Source: Rikenellaceae bacterium (GTDB lineage Bacteria; Bacteroidota; Bacteroidia; Bacteroidales; UBA932). From it: a stretch of DNA of 20,495 nt. Positions 8,110 through 14,943 of the stretch are shown in pieces; the stretch's first letter is position 1, and each line of letters opens with the position of its first letter. The translations under genes and the position numbers were made by a program. The DNA lies in assembly GCA_900769735.1 (NCBI GenBank), contig CAAGHY010000155.1, positions 1 to 20,495 on the forward strand, given 5' to 3'. The notes beneath the pieces were generated by a model. It saw only the letters and a program-made list of their open reading frames with translations. It made no database searches and was not told where the DNA came from.

Positions 8110-9300
8110 ATGCAAGTTGATTTCAAAGAGTTCCTTTCAAGCAGTGCAAAGAGCATGAAGCCTTCAGCAATCAGGGCTCTTCTAGGAGTGGTTAACCAGC
8201 CGGGAGTAATCTCATTTGCAGGTGGTTTCCCTAATCCTGACACGTTCCCTATTGAGGACCTTAAAACCATAATGATGGAGGTTCTTGAAGAGGAAGGTGC
8301 AAAAGCTTTGCAGTATGGCGGAACAGACGGTAACTGGGCTTTGAGGGAGGAGTTGGCCAAGAGATATGTAAACGAAGGACTTGATATAGACAAAGACAAC
8401 ATTATCATAACTACAGCTTCGCAGCAGGCTATAGACCTTACCGCAAAAGTGCTTCTGGATCCGGGTGACATTGTAATCTGCGGATTGCCTTCTTACCTTG
8501 GTGCTTTGCAGGCTTTTGGTACCTATCAGGCAAAAATGGTTGGTGCAGAGAAGGATGAGGAGCTTGAGGCGGTTGTAAGGGCAATGTGCCTTGCAGGCAA
8601 GAAGCCTAAATTCATTTATGCGATTCCTGATTTCCAGAACCCTACTGGAATTACAATGACATTGGAGCAGAGGGAGTACCTGGTTAGGATTGCAAGAAAA
8701 TACGATATACTTATCCTTGAGGACAGCCCTTATAAGGAGATCCGTTTTGAGGGAGAGCATCTTCCTTACATTTATTCAATGGCTCCGGAGAGGACAATTA
8801 TGCTGGGTACATTCTCAAAAACTTTTGCACCTGGCTTCCGTTTGGGTTGGATTGTTGCACCTAAGGAGTTCATCCACCAGATCAACCTTGCAAAACAGTC
8901 GGCAGATTTGTGTTCACCTACATTCGACCAGTATGTGGCTGCAAGATACCTTAAGAAGGGGTGTTTTGAGAAGAATCTTGCGGGTACAGTGGATATGTAC
9001 AGGAAGAAGAGGGACCTTATGCTTGAGTCTCTTGAGAAATATATGCCGGATGGTGTCAGCTGGACAAGACCTGACGGTGGCCTCTTCCTTCTTATAAAGC
9101 TTCCTGAGTGGTATGATGCAAGGGATTTGTTTGAGGTGGCATTGAAGAAGAATGTTGCATTTGTGATTGGAGAGGCATTCTTCTGCGACGGCAGCGGCAA
9201 GAACACATTCAGGGTAAACTACTCATTTATGGATGATGATAGCATTGTTGAGGGTGTGAAGAGACTTGCTTCGGCAATTGAAGATTTTATGCATAAATAA
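8110..9300 (+). CDS. PLP-dependent aminotransferase, class I/II (2-aminoadipate / LysN-like group)
   Basis: A 396-residue fold-type I aminotransferase of the PLP-dependent group that includes 2-aminoadipate, multi-substrate and MocR-like aminotransferases. Visible landmarks are the substrate loop ISFAGGFPNPDTFP (34-47), the ring-facing AIPDFQNPTG with N177, D205 with Y208 (LEDSPY) for the pyridine nitrogen and O3', the Schiff-base lysine K237 in GTFSKTFAPGFRLGW, and the carboxylate-binding Arg in NTFRVNYSF near the C-terminus. It lacks the N-terminal DNA-binding domain of MocR regulators. It is a single-gene unit, with a good promoter upstream and a terminator at 9323-9352. The amino acid substrate cannot be fixed from sequence; 2-aminoadipate, branched-chain and aromatic substrates are all known in this group. 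Confidence 0.9.
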   Translation: MQVDFKEFLSSSAKSMKPSAIRALLGVVNQPGVISFAGGFPNPDTFPIEDLKTIMMEVLEEEGAKALQYGGTDGNWALREELAKRYVNEGLDIDKDNIIITTASQQAIDLTAKVLLDPGDIVICGLPSYLGALQAFGTYQAKMVGAEKDEELEAVVRAMCLAGKKPKFIYAIPDFQNPTGITMTLEQREYLVRIARKYDILILEDSPYKEIRFEGEHLPYIYSMAPERTIMLGTFSKTFAPGFRLGWIVAPKEFIHQINLAKQSADLCSPTFDQYVAARYLKKGCFEKNLAGTVDMYRKKRDLMLESLEKYMPDGVSWTRPDGGLFLLIKLPEWYDARDLFEVALKKNVAFVIGEAFFCDGSGKNTFRVNYSFMDDDSIVEGVKRLASAIEDFMHK

Positions 9301-9322
9301 TTTGAAAGAAAGTTATATGAGT

Positions 9323-9365
9323 ATCCCGACAAGTTGCAGTACTTGTCGGGATTATTGTTATTTTT
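9323..9365 (+). terminator. Rho-independent terminator after the aminotransferase gene
   Basis: An 11-bp perfect stem (9323-9333 with 9342-9352, core TCCCGACAAG and CTTGTCGGGA) with an 8-base loop is followed by a T-rich tract (TTATTGTTATTTTT). The tail contains a TATTTTTG that may serve as the -7 box for tpiA. Confidence 0.85.
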
Positions 9366-9366
9366 G
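9359..9366 (+). promoter_or_regulatory. Putative -7 box (TATTTTTG) for tpiA
   Basis: This octamer matches TAnnTTTG and ends 38 bases before the tpiA ATG. It lies within the T-tail of the preceding terminator. No TTTG -33 box is at the ideal distance. Confidence 0.5.
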
Positions 9367-9404
9367 CAGCCGGAAAACAAAAAACAAAAGAAATATAGAA
9401 TATT

Positions 9405-10157
9405 ATGAGAAAGAAAATTGTTGCAGGTAACTGGAAAATGAATACCACTGTTGCTGAGGGTGTTCAGTTGGCAAAAGATGTTTTGGCTAAAGTTTCAGAG
9501 GTTCCTGCTGAGGTTAAATTGGTAGTTGCTCCACCTTTCGTTCACATTGCTTCTGTTGGCCAGGTGCTTGCAGGTTCAGTAATCGGCCTTTCTGCACAGA
9601 ACTGTGCTGATGAGGTAAAAGGTGCTTACACTGGCGAGGTTTCTGCAAAGATGCTTGCTTCTGCAGATGTTCAGTATGTTATCTTGGGTCACTCTGAGAG
9701 AAGAGAGTACTACGGTGAGACCAATGAGAAACTTGTAAAGAAAATCAACTTGGCTCTTGCTGAGGGTCTTGCTCCAATCTACTGCGTTGGTGAGAAACTT
9801 GAGGAGAGAGAGGCTGACAAACACTTTGAGGTTGTAGGTTCTCAGGTTAAAGAGGTATTGTTCGGCCTTACTGCTGAGCAGATGAAGAATGTTGTTATTG
9901 CTTACGAGCCAGTTTGGGCTATTGGTACTGGTAAAACCGCAACCAGCGAGCAGGCACAGGAGATTCACGCTTTCATCCGTGCAACTTTGGCTGAGCAGTT
10001 TGGTGAGCTTGCAGAGGAGATCACTATCCTTTACGGCGGCAGCTGCAAACCTTCAAACGCCAAAGAGCTTTTTGCTCAGAAAGACATTGACGGTGGCTTG
10101 ATTGGTGGTGCTGCTCTTGTAGCTGATGATTTTGTAGCAATTGCAAAAAGCTTCTAA
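9405..10157 (+). CDS. tpiA: Triosephosphate isomerase
   Basis: A 250-residue glycolytic enzyme that interconverts dihydroxyacetone phosphate and glyceraldehyde 3-phosphate in the cytosol. All catalytic residues are seen: N9 and K11 (AGNWKMN), H96 (ILGHSERR) and the base E168 (AYEPVWAIGTGKTA), followed by the phosphate-gripping loop 6. The C-terminal phosphate loops YGGSCKPSNA and DGGLIGGAAL are also present. The length is standard. Every Glu codon I read is GAG, as in the susCD genes, which fits a highly expressed gene. prmA follows after 45 bases with no clear terminator, so the two are probably co-transcribed. Confidence 0.98.
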   Translation: MRKKIVAGNWKMNTTVAEGVQLAKDVLAKVSEVPAEVKLVVAPPFVHIASVGQVLAGSVIGLSAQNCADEVKGAYTGEVSAKMLASADVQYVILGHSERREYYGETNEKLVKKINLALAEGLAPIYCVGEKLEEREADKHFEVVGSQVKEVLFGLTAEQMKNVVIAYEPVWAIGTGKTATSEQAQEIHAFIRATLAEQFGELAEEITILYGGSCKPSNAKELFAQKDIDGGLIGGAALVADDFVAIAKSF

Positions 10158-10202
10158 ATTGCCTGAAAATTTTATCTGATAATTTGAATTAAAGATATAA
10201 GA

Positions 10203-11117
10203 ATGAATTACATAGAGGTTGCAATAGAGATTACTCCATATACAGAGGAGAATGCTGAGATTGTAATGGCTATGTTGGACGATATCCCTTTTGAGAGCTT
10301 CTCTACGGAGGAGCCTCTCTTGAAGGGTTATATTGGACAGGATAATTTCAACCAGCAGAACCTTAAAACTGTATTGAGCTATTTTAACGGAGGAGCTTCA
10401 GGTTTTGAGGTTTCATATACCACTTCCTTTATTCAGGAAGAGAACTGGAACCAGACTTGGGAGTCTGATTTTGAGCCTATTTTCATTGACGGTCTTGTAA
10501 CTGTAAAGGCACCTTTCCACAAGAATCTTCCCCTTACCAAATACAATATCCGTATAGAGCCTAAAATGGCTTTCGGTACCGGACATCACCAGACAACCAC
10601 AATGATGGTTAAGGCGTTGTTGGATTTGAACGGAGAGGGAGAGAAGAGTGCAGAACTTTGCGGTGCAGATGGTTTGTTGGGAGGCTGGAGAAGCGTACGA
10701 GGCAAACAGGTGCTTGATATGGGTACCGGTACCGGTGTACTTGCCATCCTTGCTGCCAAAATGAGGGCCAAAAGGGCAGTTCACGCAATTGATGTGGATA
10801 TTGTTGCTGTAAATTCTGCCAAGGAGAATGCCTGGAAAAACAGATTGGCTGAGGCTGTACATACATTGTACGGAGACGGTTCGCTTATTCAGGCAAACAA
10901 ATATGACCTTATCCTGGCCAACATAAACAGAAATATCCTTTTGCAGGATATGGATACCTACTACAGGGGAATGCGCAAAGGCGGCGTACTTGTATTGAGC
11001 GGTTTCTATACTGAGGATATTCCGGTTCTTGAGAATTGTGCCGTTGAGAAAGGCTTCAAAATGGTTGCAACAAGGGATATTGACAATTGGGCAAGCATAA
11101 TTTTGCTGAAAGATTAA
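10203..11117 (+). CDS. prmA: Ribosomal protein L11 methyltransferase
   Basis: A 304-residue SAM-dependent methyltransferase that trimethylates ribosomal protein L11. The N-terminal substrate-recognition domain covers about residues 1-85. The PrmA signature FGTGHHQTT is at 124-132. SAM motif I is VLDMGTGTG (170-178), the ribose-binding acid lies in AIDVD, and the LANINRNIL motif near 238-246 is typical of PrmA. Between the helix ending KALLDLN and the first SAM strand there is an extra stretch of about 24 residues (143-166, GEGEKS to WRSV), where I recall other PrmA proteins having only a short linker; this explains most of the length above the roughly 280 residues common in Bacteroidota. The frame is continuous. 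It lies 45 bases after tpiA; the tRNA-Leu promoter starts 26 bases after it. Confidence 0.93.
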   Translation: MNYIEVAIEITPYTEENAEIVMAMLDDIPFESFSTEEPLLKGYIGQDNFNQQNLKTVLSYFNGGASGFEVSYTTSFIQEENWNQTWESDFEPIFIDGLVTVKAPFHKNLPLTKYNIRIEPKMAFGTGHHQTTTMMVKALLDLNGEGEKSAELCGADGLLGGWRSVRGKQVLDMGTGTGVLAILAAKMRAKRAVHAIDVDIVAVNSAKENAWKNRLAEAVHTLYGDGSLIQANKYDLILANINRNILLQDMDTYYRGMRKGGVLVLSGFYTEDIPVLENCAVEKGFKMVATRDIDNWASIILLKD

Positions 11118-11143
11118 TTTTTTTGAAATTTCTGTGATTAAAA

Positions 11144-11174
11144 TTTGCATTTGTAAAAATAATCACTACCTTTG
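11144..11174 (+). promoter_or_regulatory. Bacteroidota-type promoter for tRNA-Leu
   Basis: TTTG at 11144-11147 and TACCTTTG at 11167-11174 are separated by exactly 19 bases, a full consensus match. The tRNA starts 18 bases beyond the -7 box. Confidence 0.75.
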
Positions 11175-11192
11175 CAATCCCAATACGGACCT

Positions 11193-11274
11193 GCGGGCGT
11201 GGCGTAATTGGTAGCCGCGCTAGACTTAGGATCTAGTGCCGAGAGGCGTGGGGGTTCGAGTCCCTTCGCCCGCA
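11193..11274 (+). tRNA. tRNA-Leu (anticodon UAG)
   Basis: An 82-base class II tRNA. The acceptor stem is GCGGGCG (11193-11199) with CGCCCGC (11267-11273), plus discriminator A. The anticodon stem CTAGA/TCTAG holds the loop CTTAGGA with anticodon TAG at 11227-11229. The long variable arm (TGCCGAGAGGCGTG) is typical of Leu, and the T-arm GGGGTTCGAGTCCC is canonical. CCA is not encoded, as is usual in this phylum. It has its own promoter and terminator. Confidence 0.97.
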
Positions 11275-11277
11275 CAG

Positions 11278-11311
11278 AAACCCAGCTGAAAAGCTGGGTT
11301 TTTTGTTTTTT
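11278..11311 (+). terminator. Rho-independent terminator after tRNA-Leu
   Basis: CCCAGCT (11281-11287), a GAAA tetraloop and AGCTGGG (11292-11298) form a perfect stem, extendable to 10 bp by AAA/TTT. A T-rich tail (TTTTTTGTTTTTT) follows. The stem starts 4 bases after the tRNA 3' end. Confidence 0.93.
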
Positions 11312-11343
11312 GGCGAGATACTGCGCAATCTGGGAATTTTTTA

Positions 11344-11351
11344 TACCTTTG
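11344..11351 (+). promoter_or_regulatory. Putative -7 box (TACCTTTG) for the riboswitch transcript
   Basis: This octamer matches TAnnTTTG and lies 23 bases before the TPP aptamer. No TTTG is at the -33 spacing, so only half of the promoter is supported by sequence. Confidence 0.5.
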
Positions 11352-11374
11352 CGGCACAAGTTTACACATTTTTT

Positions 11375-11445
11375 GCTTGGGGGTGCCATTCGGCTGAGAT
11401 TATACCCTTTAAACCTGATGCGGTTAGTACCGCCGTAGGGAAAGC
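11375..11445 (+). promoter_or_regulatory. TPP riboswitch (THI element)
   Basis: The conserved blocks of the thiamine pyrophosphate aptamer occur in order: GGGGTGCC, GGCTGAGAT, ACCCTTTAAACCTGAT (usual form ACCCTTTGAACCTGAT), then GCGG-TTAGTA-CCGC and CGTAGGGAA. Outer stem P1 is GCTT (11375-11378) with AAGC (11442-11445). In Bacteroidota such elements control thiamine transport and synthesis genes. Here it lies in the leader of the TonB-dependent receptor gene that starts 75 bases downstream, so receptor expression should fall when TPP is abundant. Confidence 0.95.
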
Positions 11446-11488
11446 GTGGAGCACCATCCACATTCTTAGGTTTATAGAGTCTTTTTTT
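11446..11488 (+). terminator. Possible riboswitch expression platform (attenuator)
   Basis: Directly after the aptamer, GTGGA/TCCAC (11446-11461) forms a small hairpin. It is followed by a weak ATTCT/AGAGT hairpin (11462-11480, one G-U pair) and a run of seven T (11482-11488). This resembles a conditional terminator. The segment GCACC (11451-11455) could also pair with GGTGC inside the aptamer, an alternative fold. Control of translation cannot be excluded. Confidence 0.4.
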
Positions 11489-11520
11489 AGACACCCTCCT
11501 GCATATAAAACATTTATTTT

Positions 11521-13752
11521 ATGAAAAAATTAATGCTTTTTTGCGGGATTTTATTTTTCCCATTCTGTGGATTTTCTGCGGGACAGATGCCACAAGACAA
11601 TCATCAGAACACTATCCAGGACAATCGTCTGGACAGTATCATTGTAAGTGCCCAGAGGGCAGGAATGAAAACACCGGTTACATTTTCACAGGTTTCAGGC
11701 AAGGAGCTGCGCAAGAACTCCCAAAGCCATTCGCTGCCTATGATGCTCAATTTGCAGCCGTCGGTAGTGGCAACAACTGAAGGAGGCCTGGGGCTTGGTT
11801 ACACCAAGATGTCCGTAAGGGGCACGGATGATACCAGAACCAATGTAACCATCAACGGTATAGCTATGAATGATTCGGAAAGCCAGCAGGTTTTTTGGGT
11901 GAATCTTCCGTCTATCCACTCTTTTTTGGGTTCTGCACAGCTGCAGCGTGGAGTTGGAACCTCTTCCAACGGTGCCGGTGCATTTGGCGCAAGCCTCAAT
12001 CTGCAAACTTATTCCGGCAAGCCTGATGCGTACGGAGCCGCTGAAGTTTCAGCAGGTTCTTACGGCACATTCATGAATTCCTTTGCTGCGGGAACAGGCA
12101 TTTCTCCAAAGGGGTTTTCATTTGATGCAATATATTCTCACGGGCAGACAGACGGCTACATAAGGAATGCAAAGGCTGATCTTAACTCGCTGTATCTGTC
12201 GGGAAGATGGGAAATGTCGGACAAACAGATCAAACTGAGTTATATTTTCGGTGACCAGGTGACTGGAATCACTTGGGAAGGCATCTCTCCGCAGATGTAT
12301 GAAGTTGACCGTAGGTACAATGTGGCCGGTGAGTACTATGATGAGGAGGGTAATGTGCACTATTATGACAATGAAACTGACAATTACAGGCAACATTATG
12401 TGCAGGGTTCCTATACGCAGGCTTTTGGAAATTTCCTTTCCTGGAATACAACCTTCAATTTTACAAAGGGTGACGGTTACTATGAGAACTATAAAGCCGA
12501 TACAAAGTTCTCCAAGTACGGACTGGAGCCTGTAAAGGAATTCAAGAAATCTGACTTTATAGTTCAACAGGCTATGGACAACAGCTTTTACGCTGTCAAT
12601 ACAGGGCTTGTTTATGATAAAGTGGGGCTTAAGGCTTCCGCAGCAGTTTCCTATTCATACTATGACGGCAACCATTTTGGAGATATGCTTTGGTGCAAGC
12701 ATCTTTCTTTGGAGCAGCCATACAGATGGTATGAAAACAACGGTACTAAACAGGATTACAGCGCATATATAAAGGGTGAAATGGATTTTGCCAGCAACTT
12801 TACTGCATTTGCCGATTTGCAGTACCGTGGCATCACCTACGTACTTTCAGGTATGGACAAGGATTTTGCAGACCTGGACTGGGACCACCAGTACAATTTC
12901 TTCAACCCCAAAGGGGGTATCACTTATACTCCCGATGATTTCCAGCGCTTTTATGCCTCCGTGGCAGTTGCCCACAGGGAGCCAAGCAGAAGCGATATAA
13001 AGGAGAGCATCAAATCGGGGGCTGCCGATGCCCTTACAGCTGAGAGGCTTATAGATTATGAGTTGGGATACAGGTTTGCAAATGAGAATGTTACCGTATC
13101 TGCAAATATCTATTTTATGGAGTATAAAGACCAGCTTGTTGCAACAGGAAAACTCTCTGAGGTGGGATATGTAATTAAGGAAAATATTCCCGACAGTTAC
13201 AGGAGAGGTGTTGAATTGGCAGCTGCCTGGCAAATTTCACCTCTATTCAGAGTTGACGGAAACATTGCATTTTCAAGGAACAAGGCGGTGAATTATACCG
13301 CGTATGTGGATACATACAACAATGCTGATGAGTGGAGTCCTGTGGCCCAAACTGAAGTGTTCTTTGAGAAGACAAACCTGATCCTGTCTCCTGAAGTTGT
13401 GGGAATGGCAATGTTGAGCTTTACCCCATGCTGCGGTTTTGATGTATCTGTAAACGGCAAATATGTGGGCAAGCAATATATGGACAATTTCAACTCGGAG
13501 GCATCAGAGGTGCCGGCTTACTTTGTTTCGGCATTGAATGTTTCCAAAGAATTTACCTTCAACCGCGCTGGAGCAGTTTCTCCTGCATTGAGATTGTCAC
13601 TTACAGTGGATAATCTGTTCAACAGGAAATACTACTCATACGGATGGATGTACCAGGCCTGGTTTGCAGATGGAAGTGCCCCATACATAGAGCAGGGCCT
13701 TTATGCACAGGCTCCAACGAACTTTATGGTAAAGGCAGCCCTTTCGTTTTAA
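11521..13752 (+). CDS. TonB-dependent outer membrane receptor, TPP-riboswitch controlled (probable thiamine uptake)
   Basis: A 743-residue TonB-dependent receptor. A signal peptide covers about residues 1-20 (ending PFCGFSA). A TonB-box-like stretch DSIIVSAQRA is at 38-47. The plug covers about 48-165, with MSVRGTDDTRTNVTINGIAMND (97-118) and LQRGVGTSSNGAGAFGASLNL (141-161). A barrel of about 570 residues follows, ending NFMVKAALSF with a terminal Phe, the barrel-assembly signal. It lacks the N-terminal CarboxypepD_reg domain of SusC proteins and has no SusD partner. The TPP riboswitch in its leader points to thiamine or a phosphorylated or pyrimidine precursor as cargo. This matches the riboswitch-linked receptor (OMR1/OMthi) described in the Bacteroides group, where inner-membrane PnuT and a thiamine pyrophosphokinase usually adjoin; neither is here. 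Cargo is inferred from regulation alone. Confidence 0.9.
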   Translation: MKKLMLFCGILFFPFCGFSAGQMPQDNHQNTIQDNRLDSIIVSAQRAGMKTPVTFSQVSGKELRKNSQSHSLPMMLNLQPSVVATTEGGLGLGYTKMSVRGTDDTRTNVTINGIAMNDSESQQVFWVNLPSIHSFLGSAQLQRGVGTSSNGAGAFGASLNLQTYSGKPDAYGAAEVSAGSYGTFMNSFAAGTGISPKGFSFDAIYSHGQTDGYIRNAKADLNSLYLSGRWEMSDKQIKLSYIFGDQVTGITWEGISPQMYEVDRRYNVAGEYYDEEGNVHYYDNETDNYRQHYVQGSYTQAFGNFLSWNTTFNFTKGDGYYENYKADTKFSKYGLEPVKEFKKSDFIVQQAMDNSFYAVNTGLVYDKVGLKASAAVSYSYYDGNHFGDMLWCKHLSLEQPYRWYENNGTKQDYSAYIKGEMDFASNFTAFADLQYRGITYVLSGMDKDFADLDWDHQYNFFNPKGGITYTPDDFQRFYASVAVAHREPSRSDIKESIKSGAADALTAERLIDYELGYRFANENVTVSANIYFMEYKDQLVATGKLSEVGYVIKENIPDSYRRGVELAAAWQISPLFRVDGNIAFSRNKAVNYTAYVDTYNNADEWSPVAQTEVFFEKTNLILSPEVVGMAMLSFTPCCGFDVSVNGKYVGKQYMDNFNSEASEVPAYFVSALNVSKEFTFNRAGAVSPALRLSLTVDNLFNRKYYSYGWMYQAWFADGSAPYIEQGLYAQAPTNFMVKAALSF

Positions 13753-13872
13753 CGTTGTCTTATTGTGCAATTGATTGTAAATCAGTTGCTTAAAAATTGG
13801 GCTTTCAGGAAATGTCTGAAAGTCCAATTTGCATTTTGCTGATTCCCAGCAAAATGTACATTATGACAACGT
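13752..13872 (+). other. Structured intergenic element: three hairpins inside an 8-bp outer inverted repeat
   Basis: Outer arms ACGTTGTC (13752-13759) and GACAACGT (13865-13872) are perfect complements. Between them are three hairpins. H1 is 13767-13775 with 13781-13789 (9 bp, one G-U). H2 is 13794-13808 with 13816-13830 (15 bp, one G-U). H3 is 13831-13841 with 13847-13857 (11 bp, one terminal G-U). H2 and H3 are directly adjacent and could stack. The first base is the last base of the receptor stop codon. H2 has five T on its minus-strand exit, and TTT then GCATTTT on the plus side, so part of the element may act as a terminator. It could also be a small RNA, a 3'-UTR element or a dispersed repeat. 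I do not recognise the family. Confidence 0.55.
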
Positions 13873-13884
13873 AAATAAAATTAG

Positions 13885-13892
13885 TATATTTG
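13885..13892 (+). promoter_or_regulatory. Putative -7 box (TATATTTG) for the membrane protein/ABC/barrel operon
   Basis: TATATTTG matches TAnnTTTG and ends 23 bases before the ATG at 13916. A second match, TACATTTG at 13903-13910, is only 5 bases from the ATG. Neither has a clear TTTG -33 box. Confidence 0.45.
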
Positions 13893-13915
13893 GGTAACCG
13901 TTTACATTTGGTATT

Positions 13916-14254
13916 ATGCTTACAGATAAACAGAAATTTGAGCTGATGCGTATGTATATGCGTCCGGTGCTGGTCCTTTCCGGGATGGGTAGCGTTTCTG
14001 CGTTTGCCTTTGCTGCAATTGTAGATATTGAGGCGCTGTTGTCTGCCGCTATGATAGTCACTTTTCTGAAACTTCTGGTGCTGGCATTCAGCATCATGTT
14101 GTTTCTGCTGATGAGAAACGGTTCAAGCAAATTTTTCTATATCAATCTTGGCCTTTCAGAAAAGAAGCTTATGGGATGGGCTGTAGCCTTTGACCTGGCT
14201 GTGTATTCTGTGGTGATGATTTCAATTCTGATACTCCGTTATGCAATCAGTTAG
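13916..14254 (+). CDS. Small three-helix membrane protein, partner of the following ABC ATPase
   Basis: A 112-residue protein that I cannot assign to a named family. Three hydrophobic segments are visible at about 17-36, 41-66 and 87-109. Between helices 2 and 3 lies FFYINLGLSEKKLMGW, a polar and aromatic loop that could contact an ATPase, as coupling loops do in ABC transporters. The C-terminus overlaps the start of the ABC ATPase gene by 14 bases, so the two are probably translationally coupled and work together. It is much shorter than a normal ABC permease; it might oligomerise or act as an accessory subunit. The function is unknown. Confidence 0.75.
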   Translation: MLTDKQKFELMRMYMRPVLVLSGMGSVSAFAFAAIVDIEALLSAAMIVTFLKLLVLAFSIMLFLLMRNGSSKFFYINLGLSEKKLMGWAVAFDLAVYSVVMISILILRYAIS

Positions 14255-14930
14255 GAAAAATACTCTGTTGGCAGACAGTATACGTCTGGCGTTTGGTACG
14301 TATGATGTACTCAGCGGTGCCTGGTTGCGTGCAGAAATCGGCAAGGTTACAGGTGTGCTTGGAAGGAACGGAAGTGGAAAGAGCTGTATGTTCAGGGCCA
14401 TTATGGGAGATTTGAGGACACAGGATCTTTTTGTAAAGTTCAATGACAAGGTGGTTACAGGTTCTGATGAGATGGGGTTGTATGTGAAGTATCTTCCGCA
14501 GAAGCCTTTTCTGCCTTTGAAGCTTGCTATGAGGAAGGCATTCCAGTTCTTTGGGATAGATGTACAAAGGTTTACATCTGATTTTCCGCATTTTGCCAAA
14601 TATGAAGATGTGGAGTTGAGGGAATTGTCGGGAGGAGAGATAAGGATGGTGGAGATATGGCTGTGCCTGAATTCCGGTGCCCCTTTCTGTATTTTGGATG
14701 AACCGTTCTCTTACCTGGCTCCGGTGTATGTGGAAAAGGTGCAGGAGATGATAAGGCAGCGTAAAGTGGATATGGGAATAATCATTTCAGACCATAATTA
14801 TGAGGCGTTGCTGCAGGTTTCTGATGATGTGCTGCTCCTCTCTGACGGCTATGTGCATCTTGTGAAGGAGATGTCTGATCTTGTGAGATACGGGTATTGC
14901 AGGGATTTGTCACGGATTGAAAACTTGTAA
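14241..14930 (+). CDS. ABC transporter-type ATP-binding protein
   Basis: A 229-residue stand-alone nucleotide-binding domain. Walker A is GRNGSGKSC (41-49), the Q-loop is Q87 (YLPQKPF), the signature motif is LSGGE (129-133), Walker B with the catalytic Glu is FCILDEP (149-155, E154), and the switch His is H185 (ISDHNY). The D-loop reads F-S-Y-L-A-P where SxLD is usual, so its Asp is missing. The start overlaps the small membrane protein gene by 14 bases, and no other ATG precedes Walker A except M1. The ATPase would energise whatever the upstream membrane protein does, possibly lipid, peptide or protein handling at the inner membrane. The substrate and direction cannot be read from sequence. 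Confidence 0.88.
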   Translation: MQSVRKNTLLADSIRLAFGTYDVLSGAWLRAEIGKVTGVLGRNGSGKSCMFRAIMGDLRTQDLFVKFNDKVVTGSDEMGLYVKYLPQKPFLPLKLAMRKAFQFFGIDVQRFTSDFPHFAKYEDVELRELSGGEIRMVEIWLCLNSGAPFCILDEPFSYLAPVYVEKVQEMIRQRKVDMGIIISDHNYEALLQVSDDVLLLSDGYVHLVKEMSDLVRYGYCRDLSRIENL

Positions 14931-14943
14931 AATAATTTGACCT

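Noticed and set aside
8212..8760. A 182-codon open frame on the minus strand opposite the aminotransferase gene
   Set aside because: It is a shadow of the aminotransferase frame, which has intact PLP motifs and a consensus promoter.
10413..11150. A 245-codon open frame on the minus strand opposite prmA
   Set aside because: It lies fully antisense to a gene with clear PrmA and SAM motifs, and its translation shows no recognisable domain; it is a by-product of the codon use of prmA.
13903..13910. TACATTTG as the promoter of the small membrane protein gene
   Set aside because: It is only 5 bases from the ATG and lacks a -33 box; TATATTTG at 13885 has a more usual distance.
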